Assembly (NCBI RefSeq): GCF_017497985.1
Contig: NZ_JAGDFV010000019.1
Location: 1 to 64,000 of the forward strand
DNA from: Meiothermus sp. CFH 77666
GTDB lineage: Bacteria > Deinococcota > Deinococci > Deinococcales > Thermaceae
DNA length: 64,000 nucleotides
Direction: 5' to 3'
Numbering within the stretch: position 1 is the first letter of the stretch; each line of letters begins with the position of its first letter. The notes below the pieces were generated by a model. The model was not told the origin of the DNA and did not search any database. It saw nothing but the letters and a program-made list of their open reading frames with translations. Made by a program: the position numbers and the translations under genes. Positions 26,090-34,462 of this stretch are shown here, one piece after another.

Positions 26090-26920
26090 ATGATGAGCGA
26101 TTTTAGACCAATGGCCAACCCTGAAAGCGGGCATACCGAAGTTATGACCCTCGACCCCAGCCTGAAGGCCCGTATCGAAGCCCGACAGGTGTCGGTTTTC
26201 TACGGCCAGAAGGCGGGGGTCAAGGATGTAGACATGCCCATTTACGCCAACAAGGTCACGGCCCTGATTGGCCCTTCAGGTTGCGGTAAAACTACTTTTC
26301 TGCGTGCCCTGAACCGCATGCATGACTTGACCCCCAATGCTCGAGTGACCGGCGAAGTGTTGCTCGACGGGGTCAATGTTTATGCCGCCGGTGTGGATCC
26401 GGTAGAAGTACGGCGCAAGATCGGGATGGTTTTCCAGAAGCCCAACCCCTTTCCCACCCTGTCCATCTACGGCAATGTGGTAGCAGGGCTGAGACTGGTG
26501 GGTATTCGAAAAAAATCCCTTCTGGACGAGGCCGTGGAGCGTTCTTTGAGTCAGGCCGCTTTGTGGGACGAGGTCAAAGATCGGCTCCATGCACCCAGCA
26601 TGAGCCTTTCGGGGGGGCAGCAACAGCGTTTGTGTATCGCCAGAGCGCTCGCTGTTGAGCCCGAAGTCTTGCTGATGGACGAACCTACCAGCGCCCTCGA
26701 TCCCATCTCTACCCAATCCATCGAGGATCTGCTGACCGATCTCAAGAACCACGTTACCATTGCCATCGTGACCCACAACATGCAGCAAGCGGGCCGGGTT
26801 TCAGACTTCACCGGCTACTTCTTGAACGGCGACCTGGTGGAGTTTGGCCCTACCAATCTGTTGTTTACTACTCCCAAAGACAAGCGTACTGAAGCCTACA
26901 TTACTGGTCGCTTTGGATAG
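26090..26920 (+). CDS. pstB: Phosphate ABC transporter ATPase PstB
   Basis: A 276-residue ABC ATPase. Walker [10 protein letters not shown] (about residues 61-69), Q-loop VFQKPNPFP, signature LSGGQQQR (about 173-180), Walker [12 protein letters not shown] and the H-loop His in IVTHNMQQA are intact. PNPFP after the Q-loop is characteristic of PstB. A short N-terminal extension of about 20 residues precedes the first strand, and two adjacent ATG codons (26090, 26093) could serve as start after GGGAG. No phoU gene follows: the next gene converges from the other strand. Confidence 0.95.
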   Translation: MMSDFRPMANPESGHTEVMTLDPSLKARIEARQVSVFYGQKAGVKDVDMPIYANKVTALIGPSGCGKTTFLRALNRMHDLTPNARVTGEVLLDGVNVYAAGVDPVEVRRKIGMVFQKPNPFPTLSIYGNVVAGLRLVGIRKKSLLDEAVERSLSQAALWDEVKDRLHAPSMSLSGGQQQRLCIARALAVEPEVLLMDEPTSALDPISTQSIEDLLTDLKNHVTIAIVTHNMQQAGRVSDFTGYFLNGDLVEFGPTNLLFTTPKDKRTEAYITGRFG

Positions 26921-26961
26921 AGCTTGAAACCCGAGGCTTCGGTGAAACCTCCTCGCAGCGA

Positions 26962-27570
26962 TCAACTTGCCTGCTCAGGCTCAGTTTGTCTGGGAATTTC
27001 GGCCAGATTTAGACCATTGTATTTTTTCTGGCAGACATCAATGCCCTCGGTAGCCCAGGTCTGGGCCGCCTCCACGGCAGTCTGAATCACTTTTTCCATC
27101 AGCAAGGCCAGATCAGGACGAAAGCCGGTGAGCACCCAGCCCGCACCCTCTTCGGGCGTGGGGGGCTTGCCAATTCCTATACGCAAACGATGAAAGTCCC
27201 GCGTGCCCAAATGGGCTGAAATAGACTCCAAACCATAGTTCCCAGCATTGCCCCCGCCTGCCTTGAAGCGTAGCCTTCCCGGTGGTAAGTCCATCTCGTC
27301 GTGAATCACCAGGATGCGCTCGGGCGGAACCTTATAAAACCGTGCCAGAGGGGCTACGGCTTCGCCGGTAGCGTTATAAAAGGTGGTAGGCTTGACCAGT
27401 AACCCCGACACCCACTCTCCAGAAGCCCTCGGAAACTTGACTTCGGCAATCAGGGCATTGCCTTTGTGTCGGAAATCCGAAGCAAGCCGATCCAGAACCC
27501 AAAACCCCACATTGTGTTTGGTTCGGGCGTATTGCAACCCCGGATTCCCTTGTCCAACGATCAGGAACAT
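26962..27570 (-). CDS. pth: Peptidyl-tRNA hydrolase
   Basis: A 202-residue cytoplasmic enzyme that frees tRNA from dropped-off peptidyl-tRNA. GQGNPGLQYARTKHNVGFWVLD holds the conserved Asn and catalytic His (about residues 9 and 19), KPTTFYNATG the second Asn, and IHDEMDLPPG the catalytic Asp. Where most bacterial enzymes have GGHNGL, this one reads AGNYGL, so the usual His-Asn substrate-contact pair is changed; the same region otherwise aligns well. It is downstream of the L25 gene on the same strand, a pairing seen in many bacteria. Confidence 0.93.
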   Translation of the reverse strand: MFLIVGQGNPGLQYARTKHNVGFWVLDRLASDFRHKGNALIAEVKFPRASGEWVSGLLVKPTTFYNATGEAVAPLARFYKVPPERILVIHDEMDLPPGRLRFKAGGGNAGNYGLESISAHLGTRDFHRLRIGIGKPPTPEEGAGWVLTGFRPDLALLMEKVIQTAVEAAQTWATEGIDVCQKKYNGLNLAEIPRQTEPEQAS

Positions 27571-27638
27571 GGCTAAAAAGTCGAGGGCCGAAAGCCGGGA
27601 AAACCGCAGCCTTCGGCCTCTGGCCCAGGGTTATAGGC

Positions 27639-28259
27639 CTACTTCTCCTCTTCGGTCTTGCCCTTTTTGATTACTTCCACTTCGGCGGGTGCTGCAGCAG
27701 CCTGGGCTGCGAGCTTCTCGGCATCTTCAGGGGGTACGATGGCAACAATCGTATCGCGGGCGTTCATGGCGAGCTTTACTCCTTCAGGAAGGATGATCTC
27801 GTCGGCGTGAATGCTATCGCCAATACGCAGTTGGCTGACGTTGACCTCGATGAAGGGCGGGATGGCCTTGGGTGAAACCTTGACCTGGATGTCGTTGTTG
27901 ACGAGCTGGAGCACACCCCCCTCACGCACGCCCTGTGCGGTGCCCACTACCTTGACCGGAATCCACATCAGAACGGGTTCGTCTGAGAGGGCATAGAAGT
28001 CTACGTGTTCGGGACGACGGCGGCGCTTGTCCAGGTTAATCTGACGCACCAGGGTATCTACCGATTTGCCGTCTTCCATCTCGAGGGTAATCACATGGTG
28101 AATACCTGCCGCCATGAAAACTTTGTTGAACTCCTTGAGATCTACCACGACCTTGTAGTTTTCTTGCCGATTGTAGACCACGCCGGGCAGTTTGCCAGCG
28201 TCGCGCAGGGCCGCAGGCTTTTCGTTCCCACGGCTTTGGGCTTTGATACGGTATTCCAT
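27639..28259 (-). CDS. rplY: Ribosomal protein L25, two-domain TL5/CTC type
   Basis: A 206-residue 5S rRNA-binding protein, twice the length of E. coli L25. Residues 1-90 form the L25 beta-barrel (KAQSRGNEKPAALRDAGKLPGVVY at the start; VDFYALSD at about 87-94), and the rest is the TL5/CTC C-terminal beta domain (VGTAQGVREGGVL, LRIGDSIHADEIILPEGV). This type is well known from Thermus and as the general stress protein Ctc. GGAGG precedes the ATG. The C-terminal tail is rich in Ala, Lys and Glu. Confidence 0.95.
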   Translation of the reverse strand: MEYRIKAQSRGNEKPAALRDAGKLPGVVYNRQENYKVVVDLKEFNKVFMAAGIHHVITLEMEDGKSVDTLVRQINLDKRRRRPEHVDFYALSDEPVLMWIPVKVVGTAQGVREGGVLQLVNNDIQVKVSPKAIPPFIEVNVSQLRIGDSIHADEIILPEGVKLAMNARDTIVAIVPPEDAEKLAAQAAAAPAEVEVIKKGKTEEEK

Positions 28260-28720
28260 TGCTTTCCTCCGAAACTTTTTCTTTTTTGGCTATCGGCCAG
28301 GCCAGGATTTTGGTTTAGTTACCCCACCACATTTCTGTGGAGGTCAAAACACAAGCCTTCAAAGTGTACCACAACCTTCGGTCACTAGAAAAGCCGGTTT
28401 TGGGGTGGCCGAAATCAACCAATACACCCAAACGGCAATTCCACCAATTCTCCCTTGAGGGTTGTCATTTACCGATCTCCAGCACGAAAACCCTTTGAGT
28501 CAGAGGGCAGCTTCATCTCAACCCAATCCAAAAGGTTCTACACAATGCCCCACTTTGTCCGCTCGTTGTGTGCTGCGAAAAGTATTTGTCACAATCAAGT
28601 GAGGCTGCACAACAAGTTGGGTGTTATTTTTGGCTTTGGTTGGAACTGGCACACCCAACGGCTTTAGGAGTTGGCTTGACGTTGAGATGCTACAAAGCGT
28701 TGCCCTAGCCTTTCGTGAAC
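28260..28720. other. 461-base gap between the L25 and BY-kinase genes
   Basis: No gene can be supported here. A small perfect hairpin CCACA-TTTC-TGTGG lies at 28327-28340, inside what would be the 5' leader or promoter region of the minus-strand L25 gene. The rest is unremarkable, somewhat AT-richer sequence that includes the region after the BY-kinase stop codon, with no T-tailed terminator that I can see. Confidence 0.4.
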
Positions 28721-30292
28721 TCACCACTGGGTACGCAGCGGGTCTTGCTCTTGGGTCTCGGTGGGAGAGGCAGAGGGAACCGGTCGGGGACGGTTGCCAT
28801 AGCTACCATAGCCTCTGGAAGAGATCAGCATCCCTTCCCCTGCGCGCAGTTGATTGACCGCCAGTCCCAGCACCTTGGCCCCGATGCGGGTGAGGTTGTC
28901 TACTGCAGCTACCAGGCTACGGCGATTAGTCGTGCTGGTATTCACCACCACTACCACACCCGAGACCTGCGGCGCGATCACCAGCGTATCGGTCACGGCA
29001 AGCACCGGGGGGGTGTCAATGATAATGGTATCCCACTCACCCGATTCGCGCAGGCGTCGTAAGAAAGGCCGGAACTGTTGAGAAAGTAGACCCGACGGGT
29101 CTTCAACAGTTTGCAAGCAAGGCAGCAGAGAAAGCCCCCGCTCGAGCTGGTGGGTAGCCATGCCAAAAAGCGGGTCGCGTAGCACCGTAATCACATCAGG
29201 GCCGCTTTTGATGTCGAATTCGCTGTGCAGGATGGGGCGATGCAAATCGAAGTCAATCAACAAGGTGCGTTTGCCAGTGCGGGCGTAGGCTCGAGCCAGG
29301 GCAATAGCCACGCTGCTTTTGCCCTCCTTGGCTTCAGGGCTGGTGATAGCGATAATTTTGGGGTCGTTCTCATCCATCAGTCCGCGGTTTACGTAGGTGC
29401 GCAGATAGCTGGCCGCCTCGCGCGATAGGTCGCGGCTGGCGTTGGCCAGCTTGGGAAACTCCCCCAGCACCTGCAACCCGGTCAGCTCTGCTGCATCTTC
29501 GCTACTACGAACCGTACGCACCGAGGCTTCGCGCAACAGCAAGAACAGAACACCGAAAACCAGGGTGAGTACTCCCGCCAGCAGGGCATTGAGCAAAGAG
29601 CGGGGTGCCACCGGGCGAATAGGGGTTTCAGCAAGATCCAGCAGGCTCAGTTGACCCGTAGCTCCCTGCTCCAGGGCCCGCACCAAATCCAGGTCGCGTA
29701 GTAGGCTACCCTGCAAGCTACGCAATCCTTCGATGCGTTCGGGGGTATTGTTGCCCCTGGCCAGATCGGTCTGTACCGAGCGCAGCTGGGTTTCGAGCGA
29801 CAGGCGGTAGCGGCTAAAGCTACCCCGCACGCGCTGGTCGTCCCAGCGCCTAAGGGCATCGGCCCATTCGTTAGCGAGTTGGGCCGCCCGCGCAGGATTG
29901 GTATCACGCACATTAAGCACAATGATGCTTGATTGCCGACCATCCACCGTGCGCACCCGCAGTTTGCGGCGAAATTCCTCAAGGCTGCGCTGGTTCTGCG
30001 GGCCGTTGAGGGTGTCCTTGAGTACCTGACTGCTCAGGGCTGCCTCGCGGTAGGCCTGGCTATCCAGGGGGCTGGCAGTGGGTACGGTATTGATACCCGT
30101 GCCAGGAAAGGCCGTGGGTTGGGCTGCCAGCAGTCGGGCTGTGGCCTGGTATACAGGAGTTTGCAGGCGTGAAATAAAATAGCCCGCAACCATCGCTACA
30201 ATGGCCAGTAAAATTAAGATCCAACTATAGCGCCACAGCCGCTTGAAAAACTCGGCAAGGTCTACCTTGATCAAACCGGGCAGTTCTCTCAT
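28721..30292 (-). CDS. Polysaccharide chain-length regulator with BY-kinase domain (Wzz/Wzc-like)
   Basis: A 523-residue inner-membrane protein with two parts. Residues 1-260 are a Wzz domain with transmembrane helices at about 22-42 and 232-252 around a periplasmic helical region. Residues 290-523 are a bacterial tyrosine kinase: Walker A SPEAKEGKSS, Walker A' LLIDFDLHRP and Walker B IIIDTPP. The C-terminal tail has only a few Tyr (SRGYGSYG), fewer than in typical Tyr clusters. It would control assembly of exported polysaccharide, but no polymerase or glycosyltransferase gene is adjacent. Start at 30292 has no ribosome site, and a -10 box lies 10 bases upstream. Confidence 0.88.
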   Translation of the reverse strand: MRELPGLIKVDLAEFFKRLWRYSWILILLAIVAMVAGYFISRLQTPVYQATARLLAAQPTAFPGTGINTVPTASPLDSQAYREAALSSQVLKDTLNGPQNQRSLEEFRRKLRVRTVDGRQSSIIVLNVRDTNPARAAQLANEWADALRRWDDQRVRGSFSRYRLSLETQLRSVQTDLARGNNTPERIEGLRSLQGSLLRDLDLVRALEQGATGQLSLLDLAETPIRPVAPRSLLNALLAGVLTLVFGVLFLLLREASVRTVRSSEDAAELTGLQVLGEFPKLANASRDLSREAASYLRTYVNRGLMDENDPKIIAITSPEAKEGKSSVAIALARAYARTGKRTLLIDFDLHRPILHSEFDIKSGPDVITVLRDPLFGMATHQLERGLSLLPCLQTVEDPSGLLSQQFRPFLRRLRESGEWDTIIIDTPPVLAVTDTLVIAPQVSGVVVVVNTSTTNRRSLVAAVDNLTRIGAKVLGLAVNQLRAGEGMLISSRGYGSYGNRPRPVPSASPTETQEQDPLRTQW

Positions 30293-30293
30293 C

Positions 30294-30311
30294 TAGTACT
30301 GGATTGTACTA
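30294..30311. promoter_or_regulatory. Palindrome over the BY-kinase gene -10 box
   Basis: TAGTAC-N6-GTACTA is a perfect inverted repeat directly upstream of the minus-strand ATG at 30292. It overlaps TACAAT (minus strand 30308 to 30303), which is placed to be a -10 box of a nearly leaderless transcript. A dimeric repressor bound here would block initiation. The regulator is unknown. Confidence 0.45.
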
Positions 30312-30697
30312 CGGATAACCCCCGTTCCTATCGCAAAAAAGTATTAGCTCAATTATGGAGTTTAGTTACGCCCAAAGCAGGCACTCCAGCCTGATGATGT
30401 GGGATAGGTTCTTGGGCCCCACGAAGTCGTTACTCGCCCTTAACGCTCACCGTTTCGACTCGAGACCTGGGGTTTGTCCTAAGCCCAATGAGTATAGCCT
30501 CGAGCATCCTGGCGATCAGCGTGTGACCTGGCTCGACAGGGTATGGAAGTTCCGTTTGCGACCTTTGAACAAGGCCGGTGATTCTGATAAACACAGAAAA
30601 CGACTTATTTCGGATGATTCAAGAGACTATACTTGAGTAGTAAAGAGAGTGCTTTTTGGGCAAAATATCAGACTAGAACAGTCTTCTTGCAAAATGT

Positions 30698-30726
30698 TTG
30701 AACCAGCTGGACAAAAGGGTTATTAT
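30698..30726 (+). promoter_or_regulatory. Promoter of the ssb-type gene
   Basis: TTGAAC (30698-30703) and TATTAT (30721-30726) are 17 bases apart, close to the housekeeping consensus, giving a start near 30733. The coding region begins only at 31018, so a leader of about 285 nt is predicted. Confidence 0.6.
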
Positions 30727-30732
30727 GTAATA

Positions 30733-31017
30733 TCCTAATCGCATCCGATTTGGTACAAAACCAAACGGGGGAAGGAACGAAACACACAGGAACTAAAGGA
30801 CTGACCGCAACGCACAAACGAGCCGCCCGAAACACCAAGCCCCTCGCAGAAGTGCCCCCGTGGCGCAGACCGTAACGGAAGTGGATAATGAAGCTCTTAC
30901 ACTCGTAAACCCCCCGAATCAGGTGTAACGCTGCAAAAAAAGCGCCACCGATCTGACTTTCATACCGACCCTGAGAACCCTTTTTTCAAATGACCGTAAC
31001 GCACAAGGAGTAAAACA
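30733..31017 (+). promoter_or_regulatory. Long 5' leader of the ssb-type gene, with repeated motif
   Basis: TGACCGCAACGCACAA (30802-30817) and TGACCGTAACGCACAA (30991-31006) differ in one base. A shorter relative, GACCGTAACGGAA, lies at 30868-30880. The last copy runs directly into the ribosome site AAGGAG. Repeats of this length in a leader are unusual and could be a protein-binding or autoregulatory element for the DNA-binding protein itself; that is inference. The rest of the gap from 30312 to 30697 has no gene I can support. Confidence 0.5.
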
Positions 31018-31754
31018 TGTCCACCAATCTAGTCCTCATCAGCGGTGTCCTCAGCAAGCACACGCTTCGTTACACCCCTAAAGGCACCCCTTTGCTCGAG
31101 ATTTCCCTCATCGGCAAGCGGGCCGTCGGCGAGAACCACCTCTTCTCCCGCGCCGACTTCACCTTCTATGGCAAGCTGGCCGAGCATTGGGCCAATCAAC
31201 TGGTAGACGGACAGGCTTACCAGGCCATGGGCCGCCTGGTTTACGAGTCCTGGGAAGCAGACGGCGTAAAGGGCTCGCGCCTGCGCCTGGTAGGCGAGGA
31301 GCTCTTCAAGCTCGAGAACGCCGATGTGCGCCAGGAAGAAAAAGGCCCGGTGCTCTACGGGGCCGAAAACCGGGTGATTTTGTCGGGCGGCCTGACCGCC
31401 GACCCCGAAATCCGCCAGACCTCGCTCAAAACCCCAGTGGCCAGGGCCAGCCTGGGCTTCTCGAGCTGGGATGCTTCGGCAGGGCAGGCCCGCAGCCACT
31501 ACATCGAGCTGGAAGCCTGGCGCGACCTGGCGGTGCAGTTTGCCGATCTCAAGAAAGGTTCGCAGGTACTGCTGGAAGGCTCACTCAAAACCGAGGTCTG
31601 GGAAGACAAAGAAACCAAAACCAGGCGCTACAAGCGCGTCCTGGAAGTAGAGCGCGTGACCCCCTTGGCCCGCATCCGCAGCGCAGAGCGCGACCCGGAA
31701 GAGCCCCAAGTTTGGGGTAGCACCAAGGCAAAAACCCAGACCAAAGCTGCCTAG
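31018..31754 (+). CDS. Single-stranded DNA-binding protein with two OB folds
   Basis: About 245 residues, in two SSB-type OB folds: the first roughly 1-108 (LVLISGVLSKHTLRYTPKGTPLLE) and the second about 117-220 (NRVILSGGLTADPEIRQTS). Two folds per chain are typical of Deinococcota SSB, which works as a dimer instead of a tetramer. The C-terminus ends in TKAKTQTKAA and lacks the acidic DDDIPF-type tip of the main replicative SSB, so this is probably a second, specialised paralogue. AAGGAG precedes the ATG. A strong terminator follows, so it is a single-gene unit with a long leader. Confidence 0.75.
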
Positions 31755-31789
31755 ATTGTTGCTACAGATGCATCGTTGAGCCAACAGCG

Positions 31790-31822
31790 TAGAGGCGCAC
31801 AAGTTGTGCGCCTCTATTTTTT
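31790..31822 (+). terminator. Rho-independent terminator after the ssb-type gene
   Basis: TAGAGGCGCAC (31790-31800), loop AAGTT, GTGCGCCTCTA (31806-31816) followed by six T. A perfect 11-bp stem with T tail, 36 bases after the stop codon. Confidence 0.92.
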
Positions 31823-31933
31823 CTTGCGAACGTCTTCACGGTGAAATCTATTTACGATGATTCGATGCTCAACAAGTGGTGTTTGGGCACAACAAAAACA
31901 GCAACTTCGGTTCTGGGGTAAATCCCCGTATTT

Positions 31934-33508
31934 TCAGTCCAGCCGTTCGTAAGCGGGCAGGGTCAGGAACTCCTTGAACTCAGGTTGCAGCACCAGTTCG
32001 TCCAGCAGTTGGGCGGCCTCCTCGAGGTTCTTCATACCTGCCAGCTTGGCCATCTCTTCCTGTTTGAGTTGAGCGTACAGCTCCGGGGTGAAGGTTCGCC
32101 CGTCCTCGAGTTTTGCGCCTTTGCGAAGCCACTGCCACAGTTGTGACCGGGAGATTTCGGCGGTGGCGGCGTCTTCCATCAGATTGAAAATGGCCACCGC
32201 CCCACTGCCCCCCAGCCAGGCCGCCATGTACTGAAGCTCCACACTGATGTTGTTGCGAATCCCGGCCTCGGTGATCTTGCCGCCCGGCACGTTGAAGTCA
32301 ATCAGGTGCTCGGCCTTGATTTTGCCGTCCACATCCTCGCGCAGGCGGTCTTTTTGGTTGGGCTTTTCGCCCAGCACCTTGTCGAAGACCGCCAGGGCCA
32401 CCGGCACCAGGTCGGGGTGGGCCACCCAGGTGCCGTCGAAGCCGTCGCCCGACTCACGTTCTTTGTCCTTGGTGACCTGCTCGATGGCCTTGGCGTTGAC
32501 CTCGGGGTCTTTGCGGCTGGGGATGAAGGCCGACATGCCCCCAATGGCGTGGGCGCCGCGCTTGTGGCAGGTTCGCACCAGCAGCTCGGTGTAGGCCCGC
32601 ATGAAGGGCACCGTCATGGTGACCTGGGCCCGGTCGGGGAAGAGCACCTCGTGGGTGGCAAATTTCTTGATGCAGCTAAAGATGTAGTCCCAACGCCCGG
32701 CGTTGAGACCGGCGGCGTGCTCGCGCAGCTCGTAGAGGATTTCCTCCATCTCGAAGGCGGCCAGAATGGTCTCAATCAGCACCGTGGCCCGGATGGTGCC
32801 CTGGGGAATGCCCAGGTAGCTCTGAGCAAACTTGAATACATCGTTCCAGAGGCGGGCCTCGAGGTGGCTCTCGAGCTTGGGAAGGTAGAAGTAGGGCCCG
32901 CTACCCCGCCGCAGTAGCTCGTGGGCGTTGTGGAAAAAGTACAGTCCGAAGTCGAACAGGCTCCCCGACATGGGTTCGCCGTCTACCAGCACGTGCCGCT
33001 CCACCAGGTGCCAGCCCCTCGGACGCACCAGCAAGGTAGCGATTTTCTCGTTTAGCCTGTACTCCTTTTCCGGCGTGCTCAGGCTGATGGTGCGGCGCAC
33101 CGCGTCCATCAGGTTTTGCTGGCCCTGCACCACGTTCTCCCAGGTAGGCGAAAGGGAGTCCTCGCAGTCGGCCATGAAGACCTTGGCCCCCGAGTTGAGG
33201 GCGTTGATCATCATCTTGCGCTCGGTGGGGCCGGTAATCTCGGTGCGGCGGTCGTTGAGGTCGGGCGGCGCGGGCGCGACTTTCCAGTCGCCTTCCCGTA
33301 TGAAGCGGGTATGAGGCAGGAAATCCGGTTTCTCGCCGGCCTCGATGCGCCGGGCAACTTCGGCGCGGCGCTCTAGCAAACCCTTGCGAACAGCGTTAAA
33401 CTCCCGTTGAAGTCCGGCCAGGAAAGCCATCGCCTCCGGCGTCAGCACGGTATCGGAGGCGGGCAGTTTGGGGCCGATAATCTGAACACCTTTGGGCATC
33501 TGGCTCAT
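31934..33508 (-). CDS. aceB: Malate synthase A
   Basis: A 524-residue enzyme condensing glyoxylate and acetyl-CoA to malate in the glyoxylate bypass. [11 protein letters not shown] (about residue 155-165) has the catalytic Arg region. [23 protein letters not shown] is the conserved central segment with a metal-binding Glu, and [13 protein letters not shown] near 440-452 has the catalytic Asp. The start at 33508 follows CCAGGAGACCCCT; in-frame codons before it (to 33538) show no similarity. The divergent IclR gene and shared operator at 33592-33622 imply repression. No isocitrate lyase gene is in the window. Confidence 0.95.
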   Translation of the reverse strand: MSQMPKGVQIIGPKLPASDTVLTPEAMAFLAGLQREFNAVRKGLLERRAEVARRIEAGEKPDFLPHTRFIREGDWKVAPAPPDLNDRRTEITGPTERKMMINALNSGAKVFMADCEDSLSPTWENVVQGQQNLMDAVRRTISLSTPEKEYRLNEKIATLLVRPRGWHLVERHVLVDGEPMSGSLFDFGLYFFHNAHELLRRGSGPYFYLPKLESHLEARLWNDVFKFAQSYLGIPQGTIRATVLIETILAAFEMEEILYELREHAAGLNAGRWDYIFSCIKKFATHEVLFPDRAQVTMTVPFMRAYTELLVRTCHKRGAHAIGGMSAFIPSRKDPEVNAKAIEQVTKDKERESGDGFDGTWVAHPDLVPVALAVFDKVLGEKPNQKDRLREDVDGKIKAEHLIDFNVPGGKITEAGIRNNISVELQYMAAWLGGSGAVAIFNLMEDAATAEISRSQLWQWLRKGAKLEDGRTFTPELYAQLKQEEMAKLAGMKNLEEAAQLLDELVLQPEFKEFLTLPAYERLD

Positions 33509-33565
33509 AGGGGTCTCCTGGTAGGGTGAACGGGGCACAGAACTCCCTGACCCTTTCCAGGCCCA

Positions 33566-33595
33566 AGCCTAGCCCCTGGAAAATGAGTTTGTCAA
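33566..33595 (-). promoter_or_regulatory. Promoter of the malate synthase gene
   Basis: On the minus strand TTGACA (33595 to 33590) and TAGGCT (33571 to 33566) are 18 bases apart. The -35 overlaps the left arm of the palindrome at 33592-33622, so a bound regulator would block RNA polymerase. Confidence 0.6.
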
Positions 33596-33622
33596 CCAAT
33601 GAGATTATTTTGCGTTGGTTGA
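33592..33622. promoter_or_regulatory. IclR-type operator between aceB and the iclR gene
   Basis: TCAACCAA (33592-33599) and TTGGTTGA (33615-33622) are perfect 8-bp inverted arms with 15 bases between, centred in the divergent promoter region. The left arm covers the aceB -35; the right arm is 31 bases from the regulator's ATG. Both genes could be controlled at once. Confidence 0.7.
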
Positions 33623-33653
33623 AAAATACCTCCCGCTCTCTTAAGCTTTAGAC

Positions 33654-34451
33654 ATGGAAACCAAGCGTCGCCCTGGGCGCAGCCGCTCTACGGAGGTAGG
33701 CGAGGTACGCACCCTCGAGCGCGGCCTGCACCTGCTGGAAGTGCTGTCCGAGGCCGAGACCCTCTCCCTTTCTGAACTGGCCCGCAAGACCGACCTCTCC
33801 CCCAGCACCGCTTACCGGCTCCTGGAAACCCTGCGCCGCCGGGGCTTTGCCGACTGGGACGAGGCCAGGGGCCTGTGGAAGGTGGGCCTGCGGGCCTACC
33901 AGGTAGGCTCGGCCTTCCTGACGCGGGGCGGGCTGATCGAGGCGGCCACCCCCGAGATGGAAAAACTGGTAGACGAGCTCAACGAAACTGTCAATCTGGC
34001 GGTGCTGGATGGCCACGAGGTCATCTACATCGCCCAGGTGGAGGGGCGGCAGCTCATCCGCATGTTTACCCGCATCGGGGCCCGGGCCCCCATCTACTGC
34101 ACCGGGGTGGGCAAGGCGCTATTGCTGGAGCATAGCGAGGCCGAGGTGCGGCGTATTGTGGGTGCGGGGCCCTTCAAACCCTACACCGCCAAAACCATCA
34201 CCACCCTGGAGCGCTTTTTACGCACCCTACAGGAAGCCCGCCAGCGCCGCTACGTGCTTGACGACGAGGAGCGCGAGGACGGGGTGCGCTGCATCGCCGC
34301 GCCCATCCACGACAACCGGGGTAAGGTGGTGGCCTCGATGTCGCTCTCGGCCCCCGCGACCCGGGTTCCCGACGAACGGTTGAGCGAGCTGGGCGCTCGA
34401 GTGCGCCAGGCCGCCGACGCCGTCTCGGTGCGGCTGGGCTGGTCGGGGTAG
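33654..34451 (+). CDS. IclR-family regulator, probable glyoxylate-bypass repressor
   Basis: A 265-residue regulator: N-terminal winged helix-turn-helix (about residues 18-80, with LARKTDLSPSTAYRLLETLRRRG) and a C-terminal effector domain with GVRCIAAPIHD (about 208-218). It is divergent from malate synthase across a 145-base region containing an inverted repeat, which mirrors the E. coli IclR control of the glyoxylate genes. Glyoxylate or pyruvate would be plausible effectors (known for the family). No ribosome site; TAAGCT lies six bases before the ATG, so the message may be leaderless. Confidence 0.87.
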   Translation: METKRRPGRSRSTEVGEVRTLERGLHLLEVLSEAETLSLSELARKTDLSPSTAYRLLETLRRRGFADWDEARGLWKVGLRAYQVGSAFLTRGGLIEAATPEMEKLVDELNETVNLAVLDGHEVIYIAQVEGRQLIRMFTRIGARAPIYCTGVGKALLLEHSEAEVRRIVGAGPFKPYTAKTITTLERFLRTLQEARQRRYVLDDEEREDGVRCIAAPIHDNRGKVVASMSLSAPATRVPDERLSELGARVRQAADAVSVRLGWSG

Positions 34452-34462
34452 CAGGCCGGGCT

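Noticed and set aside
30312-30697. A small gene or RNA in the long gap before the ssb-type gene
   Set aside because: Short frames here have no ribosome site, and no structured RNA of a known class is visible; a TCAAG-N8-CTTGA palindrome near 30619-30637 is too weak to call.
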